From assembly GCA_902520885.1 (NCBI GenBank), contig CABYPW010000002.1, forward strand, positions 124,001 through 188,000: a DNA stretch of 64,000 nt, given 5' to 3'. The notes under the pieces are model-generated. The model was given only the letters and a program-made list of their open reading frames with translations. It had not been told where the DNA came from and did no database searches. A program made the translations under genes and the position numbers. Source of the DNA: an uncultured SAR116 cluster alpha proteobacterium. Lineage in GTDB: Bacteria; Pseudomonadota; Alphaproteobacteria; Puniceispirillales; Puniceispirillaceae. Positions 26,623-35,189 of the stretch are shown here, piece after piece. Position 1 is the first letter of the stretch. Each line of letters opens with the position of its first letter.

Positions 26623-27288
26623 ATGGTAAAGAAAACTAATAAAAATGAAGGAATTTTTATTACTTTTGAAGGTGGTGAGGGTAGCGGAAAATCAACTCAG
26701 ATACAAAAACTAAAAAATAACATATTAGGCTTTATTTCAGATGTTGAAATAGTAATTTCTAGAGAACCAGGTGGTACTGAAGTTGCGGAACAAATAAGGG
26801 AGATATTAGTTAACGGAGCTGCAGATAAATTATCTGTAAGAACAGAAACTTTGCTGATGATTGCGGCAAGAGCTGAACATATCGATCGTGTTATTTTACC
26901 AGCAATAAAACGTGGAGCAATCGTCTTGTGCGACAGATTTAAGGACTCATCTATTGTTTATCAAGGTATTGCAAATAAAATCCCAAATAGGGAAATAGAT
27001 AAGATACATGCATTTGCGTTAAAAACTTGTGAACCTGATTTAACAATATTAATAGATGTTCCTGCAGAGATAGGTATAAAAAGAGCCTTAGATAGAAACG
27101 AGAACAACCAAAGGTTCGAGAGAAAAGGAGAGCTTTTTCATAAAAAAATTAGAGATGGTTATCTTAAGATTGCTTCTTTACATCCAGACCGTATCAAAAT
27201 CATAGATGGCTCTCAAACAATCGAAAAAATTTCAGATGAAATTTTTCAACTTGTTTTTCCAATACTCCGAAGTAGTTTGAGCAAATGA
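26623..27288 (+). CDS. tmk: Thymidylate kinase
   Basis: A 221-residue dTMP kinase making dTDP. P-loop FEGGEGSGKSTQ, the DRE-like motif SREPGGTEVAEQIR, LCDRFKDSSIVYQG and the lid segment RNENNQRFERKG are visible. The ATG at 26623 follows GGAAG closely and replaces a TTG at 26608. Its end overlaps holB by 4 bp, a pairing common in bacteria. Confidence 0.95.
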   Translation: MVKKTNKNEGIFITFEGGEGSGKSTQIQKLKNNILGFISDVEIVISREPGGTEVAEQIREILVNGAADKLSVRTETLLMIAARAEHIDRVILPAIKRGAIVLCDRFKDSSIVYQGIANKIPNREIDKIHAFALKTCEPDLTILIDVPAEIGIKRALDRNENNQRFERKGELFHKKIRDGYLKIASLHPDRIKIIDGSQTIEKISDEIFQLVFPILRSSLSK

Positions 27289-28385
27289 GCTTGAAAAATA
27301 GAGAATTAATTAAAAATCGTCTTTATGGCCATAAAGACTTTTTAAATCAATTCTGTATTTCAAAGCAGAATGGTGAGCTTCACCATGCTTATTTAATTTC
27401 TGGAAATATTGGAATAGGAAAATCCTTTCTGTCGAGGCAGCTAGCAGTCTATTTACTTAATGATAATAATAAAAAAACTTTATTAGATAATTACTCTATA
27501 TTAAATGAGGTCGAGTATGTTCTGAGTTTGGATCAAGAAAACTCTGTTTGGAGACAAGTATTTTATCACTCACACCCGGACATGACCTATCTTTCTGCTA
27601 TTAAGTCTGATCAAAATAAATCTGGTCTTATTAAAATAGAGGATATCAAATCAATTGCAAATATTACTAATCATCGGTCGGGGAGAGGCGGGTGGAGGGT
27701 CATTATAATTGACAGCCTCGATAAAACCAATCGCAATGGAGCTAACGCTATTCTAAAGATTTTAGAAGAACCTCCTTATAAAACAATTTTTTTTCTTATT
27801 GCCCATAATACTTCTAGTGTTATCCCCACAATTCGATCTAGATGCCAACAGATTAAATTAAACCCTTTGTCTATTGAAGATACCTGCTTAATTCTGAAGG
27901 ACAAAATAAGAGATATAGAAGATGAGCAGACAAAAAATCTAGCCTTACTTTGCGAGGGTTCACCTGGAATGGCTCTTTTAATTTATGAATCAGGAATAGA
28001 CAAATATATGGACGAATTAGATGAGCTCATTAGAAAGAAATTAGAAATTGATGAAATTTTGAAGCTCGCTCTTAACTGGGGTAATAATATCCCTAAAAAC
28101 CCAAAACTATCACTGGCAACTCAATTTATTTTTGATAAATTATTCTCAGAATCTGCTCTTCGCGCACTTAATATCAACAATAACTTTTCTTCTGACCAAC
28201 AATTTTATTTTTCTATTTCAAAATTAGCAGACATACTAGCGCAAACATTCACATCTAATGAACTAGCAAATATACACATGGATTGGCAAAAAGAGTTTCA
28301 GTTTAATCAAGCCAACTATCTTGATATGGGAATTTTTATGCAACAAACATTTTACAAATTATATAGCCAAATGCACTTTAGATAG
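27285..28385 (+). CDS. holB: DNA polymerase III subunit delta'
   Basis: A 366-residue clamp-loader subunit. It shows SGNIGIGKSFLSRQ (P-loop-like), HPDMTYLSA, IIDSLDKTNRNGANAILKILEEPP and the SRC motif in TIRSRCQQIKL. The helical collar domain follows. It loads the sliding clamp with gamma/tau and delta. The ATG overlaps the tmk stop as ATGA. The alphaproteobacterial form is long compared with E. coli, consistent with this length. Confidence 0.92.
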   Translation: MSLKNRELIKNRLYGHKDFLNQFCISKQNGELHHAYLISGNIGIGKSFLSRQLAVYLLNDNNKKTLLDNYSILNEVEYVLSLDQENSVWRQVFYHSHPDMTYLSAIKSDQNKSGLIKIEDIKSIANITNHRSGRGGWRVIIIDSLDKTNRNGANAILKILEEPPYKTIFFLIAHNTSSVIPTIRSRCQQIKLNPLSIEDTCLILKDKIRDIEDEQTKNLALLCEGSPGMALLIYESGIDKYMDELDELIRKKLEIDEILKLALNWGNNIPKNPKLSLATQFIFDKLFSESALRALNINNNFSSDQQFYFSISKLADILAQTFTSNELANIHMDWQKEFQFNQANYLDMGIFMQQTFYKLYSQMHFR

Positions 28386-28444
28386 GCTATGTAAAAATTG
28401 GGATAGTGTAACATAAGTTTAGCTGCATGTGAAAAGGTTTCTTT

Positions 28445-29977
28445 ATGCGTAAAAAGTTTTATATAACAACGCCAATATATTACGTTAATGATAATCCTCA
28501 TATTGGTCACGCTTATACAACATTGGCATGTGATGTTTTGGCTCGGTTTAAACGATTAGACGGTCATGATGTTATGTTTCTTACAGGAACAGACGAACAT
28601 GGTCAGAAAGTACAAATGGCTGCAGAGAAAGCTGGAATATCTCCAAAAGATTTTACTGATAAAGTCTCTAAAAACTTTGAATACTTGGCAAGGAAAATGG
28701 GGTTCTCCCATGATTGTTTTATTAGAACAACAGAAGCCAGGCATTATGAAGCGTGTCAAAAAATATGGCATAGGCTCATGGATAGAGAAAATATAACTTT
28801 ATCATCATACTCTGGTTGGTACTCAGTACGAGATGAGGCTTTTTTTGCTGAAAATGAATTAGTTAATGGTGTTGCGCCTACAGGAGCACCCGTTGAGTGG
28901 GTGGAAGAACCATCATATTTTTTTAATCTTTCAAAATGGCAGCAACCTTTGCTTGATTTTTATGAGACACATCCCGATTTTGTGGCACCTGAAAGTAGAT
29001 TTAATGAAATCAAGAGATTTGTAGAAGGTGGGTTAAATGATTTATCAATTTCTAGAACTACCTTTGATTGGGGTGTGCCTGTCCCAAATGATCAAAAACA
29101 TGTAATGTATGTCTGGTTAGATGCTTTAACAAACTATATCACGGCAACTAACTGGAATAACAAGGAACAAAATCAATTCGATAAATGGTGGCCTGCTGAT
29201 TTACACATGGTAGGAAAAGATATTTTAAGATTTCATGCAGTATATTGGCCTGCATTTTTAATGGCAGCTGACTTACCCTTGCCTAAACGTGTATTTGCTC
29301 ACGGATGGTGGACAAATGAAGGGCAAAAAATATCAAAATCTTTAGGAAATGTAATAAATCCAATAGCATTGATTGAAGAATACGGTCTTGATCAAATAAG
29401 ATATTTTATGATGCGTGAAGTACCATTTGGAAGAGATGGGGATTTTTCAAAAACAGCATTAATTAATCGAATAAACAGCGATCTTGCAAATGATCTTGGT
29501 AATCTCTCTCAGCGAGTGTTATCCATCATTTACAAAAATTTAGACGGTAAAATTCCCTCAATACCAGAAGTCCTTCAAAAAGAAGACCACTTTTTACTTA
29601 ATAAGCTGAAAGAACTTCCAAATAATGTGCGTGTTCTTATAAACGAACAATCATTTCATGAAGCACTAAGAATAATCTGGTATGTCATAGCCGAAGCAAA
29701 CAGATATGTTGACAAGCAAGCCCCATGGTCATTGAAAAAAACTGATTTCAATAGAATGTCAGAAGTACTAGGTATTTTAGTTGAAGTTATAAGAGGTGTT
29801 TGTTTGCTAACACAGCCCTTTATGCCAGATGCAAGTGAAAAACTTTTAGATCAAATTAAAGTTTCTCCAAAAGAAAGGCTGTTTAGCTCACTAACTGATA
29901 TTAATTCTTTATCAGGACGAATAATAGAAAAACCAGAGGGTGTTTTTCCCCGCTATCTAAAATCAAAGGAAGCGTAA
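28445..29977 (+). CDS. metG: Methionyl-tRNA synthetase
   Basis: A 510-residue class I synthetase charging tRNA-Met. The HIGH signature is HIGH in NPHIGHAYT, the KMSKS loop is KISKS in GQKISKSLGN, and the connective peptide with TGTDEHGQKV lies between. The zinc-knuckle cysteines of the E. coli form are absent and there is no C-terminal tRNA-binding (EMAP-like) domain, which gives the short form usual in alphaproteobacteria. AAAGG precedes the start. Confidence 0.95.
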   Translation: MRKKFYITTPIYYVNDNPHIGHAYTTLACDVLARFKRLDGHDVMFLTGTDEHGQKVQMAAEKAGISPKDFTDKVSKNFEYLARKMGFSHDCFIRTTEARHYEACQKIWHRLMDRENITLSSYSGWYSVRDEAFFAENELVNGVAPTGAPVEWVEEPSYFFNLSKWQQPLLDFYETHPDFVAPESRFNEIKRFVEGGLNDLSISRTTFDWGVPVPNDQKHVMYVWLDALTNYITATNWNNKEQNQFDKWWPADLHMVGKDILRFHAVYWPAFLMAADLPLPKRVFAHGWWTNEGQKISKSLGNVINPIALIEEYGLDQIRYFMMREVPFGRDGDFSKTALINRINSDLANDLGNLSQRVLSIIYKNLDGKIPSIPEVLQKEDHFLLNKLKELPNNVRVLINEQSFHEALRIIWYVIAEANRYVDKQAPWSLKKTDFNRMSEVLGILVEVIRGVCLLTQPFMPDASEKLLDQIKVSPKERLFSSLTDINSLSGRIIEKPEGVFPRYLKSKEA

Positions 29978-30778
29978 ATGCGATCAAATATACCTATTAT
30001 TGATTCACATGCGCATCTTGATTATCCAAAAATAATTGAACAATTGGATGATGTTATTAAGAGAGCAAACGAAGCGGGTGTGAAAAAAATAATTTCTATT
30101 GGTGTTAAATTAAGTAAATCTAAGAACGTACAAGCGATATCTGAGAGGTATGATAATATATTCTTTTCAGCTGGAATACACCCTCATGAAGCATCTTCTG
30201 AACCAAACGCTTGTAATTTAGAAGCCATAATTCAAGCAGCTTCTCACCCTAAATGCGTGGCGATAGGAGAAGCAGGACTTGATTATTTTTATGACCATTC
30301 CCCTCAAGAAGCACAGCAAGAAAGTTTCAGGGCACAAATACAGGCTGCGAGAGAATTAGATTTGCCTATAATTATTCATTCTCGTAATGCGGATGAAGAT
30401 ATGGCATCGATAATAGAAGAAGAATATCATAAATCTCCTTTCAGGGGTGTTTTACATTGTTTTAGTTCTGGTAAAGACCTGGCAAAAAGAGCAATTAATA
30501 TAGGATTTTATATAAGTTTTTCAGGTATTTTAACTTTCCCTAAATCAACAGAATTGCGAGAAATTGCATCTGAATTGCCAAGTGACCGTATTCTAGTTGA
30601 GACTGATGCACCATTTTTGGCACCAGTGCCTTTCAGGGGCAAAGCTAATGAGCCAGCCTATACCGTATATACACTTAAAACATTGAGTGAAGCGATAGGA
30701 AAACCTTTTGATGAGATGGCTAAACAAACTTTTCAAAATACGTTAAAGTTATTCTCCAAAATGGGGGCATATAAATGA
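29978..30778 (+). CDS. TatD-family metal-dependent deoxyribonuclease
   Basis: A 266-residue TIM-barrel metalloenzyme. The metal ligands are visible: HxH in DSHAHLD, Glu in IGEAGLDYF, His in IIHSRNADED, His in VLHCFSSG and Asp in LVETDAPFLAP. Members act as 3'-5' exonucleases on DNA or as D-aminoacyl or peptide hydrolases. It starts directly after the metG stop and overlaps the next gene by 4 bp, the usual metG-tatD-MBL arrangement. Confidence 0.92.
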   Translation: MRSNIPIIDSHAHLDYPKIIEQLDDVIKRANEAGVKKIISIGVKLSKSKNVQAISERYDNIFFSAGIHPHEASSEPNACNLEAIIQAASHPKCVAIGEAGLDYFYDHSPQEAQQESFRAQIQAARELDLPIIIHSRNADEDMASIIEEEYHKSPFRGVLHCFSSGKDLAKRAINIGFYISFSGILTFPKSTELREIASELPSDRILVETDAPFLAPVPFRGKANEPAYTVYTLKTLSEAIGKPFDEMAKQTFQNTLKLFSKMGAYK

Positions 30779-31551
30779 AAATCACGATGTTGGGTTGTGG
30801 TACTTCTGTTGGCATTCCTGCGTTAGGTCGGGCAGGGTGGGGTACTTGTGACCCACAAAATCCTAAAAACAGAAGACAACGATGCGCAATTCTTATTCAA
30901 ACAAAAAGTACAACTATATTGATTGATGCGGGTCCTGACATAAGAAACCAGTTATTACCTATGAACATCAGTAAGTTAGATGCCGTTCTTATTACTCATA
31001 CACATTCTGACCATGTTGCAGGCATGGATGACTTACGAGTATTCTATTGGCCTGACCAAAACAAAATTAAACTATTTGGGTCTGAGAAACATGGGAAAGA
31101 TGTTTTATCCAGATTCCCTTATTTATTTCAGAAAGATTTATCTTCACCTAGCTATTTTATTCCACCTTTTGAGTGGAATACTATTAAATCTGATGAGCTC
31201 TTTAAAATTGGGGATGTAACTATAAGAACTCAATTTCAAAAACATGGAAATGGATTTTCTCTTGGTTTTGTTTTTAATGAAAAGTTTGCATATTCCACAG
31301 ATGTCAGCGAACTAGATGATGAATACTTAAATTCTATATCTAATATTCCTATTTGGATTGTAGAAACTCTTAGAGAAACACCACATTCGGCTCATGCCCA
31401 CTTTGACCTAACGTTTTCTTGGATTCAAAAAGTAAAACCAGCTAAATGTTATCTTACACATCTTGGACTCGAGTCTGATTATGAAAGTTTATTAAATATT
31501 TGCCCTCCAAATGTAGAGCCAGGTTATGATGGTTTAGTATTAGAAATTTAA
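30775..31551 (+). CDS. MBL-fold hydrolase (PhnP/RNase Z-like)
   Basis: A 258-residue metallo-beta-lactamase-fold protein with a full metal motif, THTHSDHVAGMDDLR, plus GPDIRNQLL, the later Asp in AYSTDVSEL and the His pair in TLRETPHSAHAHF and TLTHLG region. The N-terminal GCGTSVGIPALG is typical of the PhnP and cyclic phosphodiesterase branch. It likely cleaves a small phosphodiester. It is coupled to tatD by a 4-bp overlap and is the last gene of the run. Confidence 0.9.
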   Translation: MKITMLGCGTSVGIPALGRAGWGTCDPQNPKNRRQRCAILIQTKSTTILIDAGPDIRNQLLPMNISKLDAVLITHTHSDHVAGMDDLRVFYWPDQNKIKLFGSEKHGKDVLSRFPYLFQKDLSSPSYFIPPFEWNTIKSDELFKIGDVTIRTQFQKHGNGFSLGFVFNEKFAYSTDVSELDDEYLNSISNIPIWIVETLRETPHSAHAHFDLTFSWIQKVKPAKCYLTHLGLESDYESLLNICPPNVEPGYDGLVLEI

Positions 31552-31738
31552 AAATTGAATTTATTTTTACATAATATATATTATGCGACAAAAATATATT
31601 AATTGTTTTGATGGTTAAAACTATTTAATTGAAATAATTGAAAACTGATGATTAACTAAAAGGTTTTTCTTAATAAAAAACAATATTTAAAATACCAAGG
31701 TAAAACATAGGTATTAAAGGTACATAGATATACCTTCT

Positions 31739-32356
31739 TTAATCTGGTCGTCTCATGGAGAATGTATCCTTTACTTGAGAATAGTCGTAATAACCAAGTC
31801 TAGCTAGTGGTTCATATGAAGTGACATCAATTTTTCCATTTTTTATGACGCCCTCGTCAATATTCATTCCAGTCACTACACCCATAATCATCGTTGTTGA
31901 AGAGCCATCTGGTTTCTCTGGCAACGTTAATGTTTTCCATAACTTGCATTCCAAAGAAGCAGGTGCAAATTTTACATGTGGCACAGAAACTGTTTTGCAT
32001 TGTCCTACTTCTATACCTGCTTTTTCAAATTCGTTTATCTCTCTTGGATAATCTTTAGATGTAATATTCATTTTCTCACGAAGAGAATAACTTACAATAT
32101 TAACAACAAATTCTTCTGTATCTTCAATATTTAAAAGTGAGTCTTTTCCAAGTGACCCCTCTTTTTTTGGCGAACTAGAGAACATAACCATTGGCGGTTG
32201 TTCCGATATTGCATTAAAAAAACTGTAAGGAGCAATGTTCAAGTGGCCATCGCTTGAGCGAGTTGAAATCCATCCTATCGGTCGCGGTGAAACTATTGCC
32301 TTAAAAGGATTATGGGATAAACCCGCCTCCTCATACTTATTTGGATAAATAAACAT
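31739..32356 (-). CDS. Flavin reductase-like FMN-binding protein
   Basis: A 205-residue DIM6/NTAB-type protein. ATG 32356 has GAGGA five bases upstream, so the upstream TTG at 32368 is rejected. The FMN-binding fold shows KAIVSPRPIGWISTRSSDG, NIAPYSFFNAIS, PPMVMFSSS and, late, EPLARLGYYDYS. Members bind FMN and reduce it for a partner monooxygenase or act directly. The partner is not obvious here. It is divergent from the AEC transporter gene. Confidence 0.87.
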   Translation of the reverse strand: MFIYPNKYEEAGLSHNPFKAIVSPRPIGWISTRSSDGHLNIAPYSFFNAISEQPPMVMFSSSPKKEGSLGKDSLLNIEDTEEFVVNIVSYSLREKMNITSKDYPREINEFEKAGIEVGQCKTVSVPHVKFAPASLECKLWKTLTLPEKPDGSSTTMIMGVVTGMNIDEGVIKNGKIDVTSYEPLARLGYYDYSQVKDTFSMRRPD

Positions 32357-32451
32357 AAAAATCCTCAAAAAAAAACTATTTTAAAATAATGCAAAGATAA
32401 TAAGATCGATAACATTTTACTAAAATGATTTTTTTTTGTTAAATATTAAAA

Positions 32452-33384
32452 ATGTCCGATTTTATTCAGTTTTTCCTTAATTCAGTAGCGCCAGTGGCTT
32501 TTGTATTTTTCCTTGGTTATATCACGGGTAAAAGAGGTAGTTTTTTGAATAGTGATGCTTCTGGTATATTTAAATTTATTGCTATGATTAGTGCGCCAGC
32601 AATAATAATAAATATCCTAATTACTACAGATATCTCTAGTTTGAACACTAATTTATTAACATTATATGTTCTCAGTGAACTAATTATTTATTTATCAGCG
32701 TTTTTATTTTGTAAAATAGTTCTGAAACTTGCTTATAAAGAAGCATTGTTGTGTGGTTTAGCCGCCTCTTTTGGAAATCATGTTTTGTTTGTCTATCCAG
32801 TGGTTTTATTTGCTTTCCCTTCAGAATTAATAACGCCCGTAAAAGGTATTATCACTGTTGATATTTTCATTTTCACTTTCACTCTGATTTTATTAGACAT
32901 TATGTCTAGACCAGAAATAAAAAAAACCATTGCCGCACTAAAGCAAATTCAAAATCCCATTTTTATGGGCATGATAATAGGCTTATTACTCCGATTTTGT
33001 CTGCCTGACGAATATCCAATATTAGTGCGTGGTTCTGAGTTTATATCTTACGCAGCGGCACCATGCGGTCTTTTTGCATCTGGTATTTTGTTATCTCAAA
33101 CACCTCTTCTTGGGAATATAAAAATGGCTGCAGTTTTAACTATTTTTAAAATGCTTTTACATCCATTTGTTGGTTTTTTGTTAATTATTATAATTGGAAG
33201 TTACTCTTTTGCAGAAGCGCAAACCACTTTAATGGTAACGGTTGCTCCAGTTGGAATCATGGCCGTAACGTTTGCAAATCGATATAAAATAAACGCTGAG
33301 GCTGTTGCACAATCCGTTCTTTGGAGTTTTTTAATGTCTATTTTATTCATTCCTATTTTAGGACTTCTAGGAAAAGAATTTTAA
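32452..33384 (+). CDS. AEC-family permease (auxin efflux carrier type)
   Basis: A 310-residue inner-membrane protein with about ten hydrophobic segments in two inverted halves. SDFIQFFLNSVAPVAFVFFLGY at the start and the GLLLRF region in the middle are typical of AEC and malonate/malate permease-like carriers. The end carries VTVAPVGIMAVTFANRY, a conserved stretch of the second repeat. Substrate is unknown; carboxylates are common for the family. Confidence 0.85.
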   Translation: MSDFIQFFLNSVAPVAFVFFLGYITGKRGSFLNSDASGIFKFIAMISAPAIIINILITTDISSLNTNLLTLYVLSELIIYLSAFLFCKIVLKLAYKEALLCGLAASFGNHVLFVYPVVLFAFPSELITPVKGIITVDIFIFTFTLILLDIMSRPEIKKTIAALKQIQNPIFMGMIIGLLLRFCLPDEYPILVRGSEFISYAAAPCGLFASGILLSQTPLLGNIKMAAVLTIFKMLLHPFVGFLLIIIIGSYSFAEAQTTLMVTVAPVGIMAVTFANRYKINAEAVAQSVLWSFLMSILFIPILGLLGKEF

Positions 33385-33389
33385 TAAAA

Positions 33390-33782
33390 TTAATCAGCAG
33401 ATGATTTTGTGCAATTAAATATCTCGCTTTGAATAGATGGCTCTCTGCCATAACTTACTATTGCCGTATGAAATAATTGACCATTTGAAAAATAAAAAAT
33501 ATCTTGTCTATCTTCATCGATACCGAATGCTTTAAAACCAGTATTTCCATTTACATCAGCAAAAGAGGCCATCTCATAATTCTGATGATAAAACACTCCA
33601 TTAGCCTGTATGGTATTACCATCCCAAATGAATGTTAACGAACGGCCTGGATATGCAGGGGTCATTAAACCCGATCCTGCTACTGTAACTCTCTCAAGCT
33701 CAAAACAATCGTATGAATAATTAGCTACGGCCTCTGATGAAAAGAACATGATTAGTAAAAATTTCGTAATTAACTTATACAT
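33390..33782 (-). CDS. Small secreted protein of unknown function
   Basis: A 130-residue protein with an N-terminal signal peptide (KLITKFLLIMFFSSEAVA). The ATG at 33782 is chosen because GGGAG lies five bases ahead; an ATG at 33794 is less well placed. The mature part is mostly beta-strand in character, with one cysteine near each end (YDCFEL and FNCTKS) that could form one disulfide. No family is recognised. It ends 5 bp from the convergent AEC gene stop. Confidence 0.65.
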   Translation of the reverse strand: MYKLITKFLLIMFFSSEAVANYSYDCFELERVTVAGSGLMTPAYPGRSLTFIWDGNTIQANGVFYHQNYEMASFADVNGNTGFKAFGIDEDRQDIFYFSNGQLFHTAIVSYGREPSIQSEIFNCTKSSAD

Positions 33783-34007
33783 ACATTCTCCCATTTAACG
33801 TAACTAAATGCTCTTATTGTCTACATTCAAGTTAAAAGAAATCCCAATTTACTTGTCATTTTCTTCCTTCTACTCATTTTAGCAAAAGAAATTCTGAATA
33901 TTTTAAAGTGAAATTCAATTCACCAAAACCTATTTTAACATGAATTTTCTCTTATCCGATAGCTTTGAACGTTTTACATCTATAGAATTTGATGTTATAA
34001 AAAGTCA

Positions 34008-34087
34008 AACCTCTTGGGGTGCCCTTTATTAAGGCTGAGACATACCCATGAACCTGAACCAGATAATGCTGGCGTAGGAAAGAGGAA
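34008..34087 (+). promoter_or_regulatory. TPP riboswitch (THI element)
   Basis: The conserved core is plain: CTTGGGGTGCCC, GGCTGAGA, ACCC, then GAACCTGA, ACCAGATAATGC and GGCGTAGGAAAG. P1 is CCTCTT (34010-34015) with AAGAGG (34080-34085). A second partner for the 3' P1 strand lies downstream: AAGAGGAAA (34080-34088) can pair with TTTTCTCTT (34119-34127), a likely alternative helix when thiamine diphosphate is absent. It precedes thiBPQ by 88 bp and should switch the importer off when TPP is plentiful. Confidence 0.95.
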
Positions 34088-34175
34088 ATTGTAAAATATA
34101 ATTTTTATTTTCATTCTTTTTTCTCTTGCTTATGCCGCAAACCTTTTGAACTACTTTTTAAGTTGAGAAATAACC

Positions 34176-35189
34176 ATGAAAATTTTAAGAATAGCCAAAT
34201 TTGTAGTTTTTTTTGTTTTTTGCGGGCTCCCTGCCCTTGCTGATAAGCCTGTACTTACAATTTATACCTATGACTCATTTACATCGGATTGGGGACCTGG
34301 TCCGGCTGTTGAAACAGAATTTGAAAAGATATGTGAATGTGACTTACAATTTGTAGGGTTAGACAGTTCTATTGGAATTTTAGGAAGGATACAGCTTGAA
34401 GGAAAAAATACAAAGGCAGATATTGCACTCGGACTTGATACAAATCTTGTTCACATTGCAAAAGAAACAGGATATTTTGCTGAGTTGCCAAGCACAATAA
34501 AAGATATTCATGTTAAGAATAGCTCTTTACCTATTGAATATACTGACAAAGTATTCATGCCATTTGATTGGGGCTGGTTTGGATTTGTCTTTAATAAAAA
34601 TATTTTAAAAAATCCGCCAAAATCCTTTCAAGAATTGTCGAATATGCCTGATGATATTAAAATTGTAATTCAAGACCCAAGAACCTCAACCCCAGGTTTG
34701 GGCTTATTATTATGGATTAAATCTGTATACGGTGATAAAGCAATTGATTACTGGAGAGAGTTACAACCGAAAATTCTCACTGTAACGAAAGGATGGTCGG
34801 AAGCTTATGCTCTTTTCTTAGATGGAGAAGCAGATATGGTATTATCCTATACTACTTCGCCTGCTTATCATTTAATTGCAGAAGAAAATGATCATTATGA
34901 TGCTACTGTTTTTGCAGAGGGAAACTATTTACAAATCGAGGTGGCGGGAATGCTGAAAAGTACTTCTGAGCCACAGCTAGCTGCCCAATTTTTGAAATTT
35001 ATAGCATCACCTGTATTTCAAAATATCATACCCACAACAAATTGGATGTATCCGGCTTACAATGCAGAAGTACCAGAAGGGTTTGAAGCGCTTGCTAAAC
35101 CCTCTAAAACTCTTCTTTTTGATTCTGAAAATGTGGCTACAAATCAAAAAAATTGGATTGATGAGTGGCTTACCGCAAGCACAAAATAA
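34176..35189 (+). CDS. thiB: Thiamine ABC transporter, periplasmic binding protein
   Basis: A 337-residue binding protein for thiamine and its phosphates. The signal peptide is KILRIAKFVVFFVFCGLPALA, cut before DKPVLTIYTYDSF. The mature start YTYDSFTSDWGPGP, the DIALGLDTNL segment and TTSPAYHLIAEEND are family features. It is the first gene after the TPP riboswitch and is followed by thiP and thiQ. Confidence 0.93.
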   Translation: MKILRIAKFVVFFVFCGLPALADKPVLTIYTYDSFTSDWGPGPAVETEFEKICECDLQFVGLDSSIGILGRIQLEGKNTKADIALGLDTNLVHIAKETGYFAELPSTIKDIHVKNSSLPIEYTDKVFMPFDWGWFGFVFNKNILKNPPKSFQELSNMPDDIKIVIQDPRTSTPGLGLLLWIKSVYGDKAIDYWRELQPKILTVTKGWSEAYALFLDGEADMVLSYTTSPAYHLIAEENDHYDATVFAEGNYLQIEVAGMLKSTSEPQLAAQFLKFIASPVFQNIIPTTNWMYPAYNAEVPEGFEALAKPSKTLLFDSENVATNQKNWIDEWLTASTK

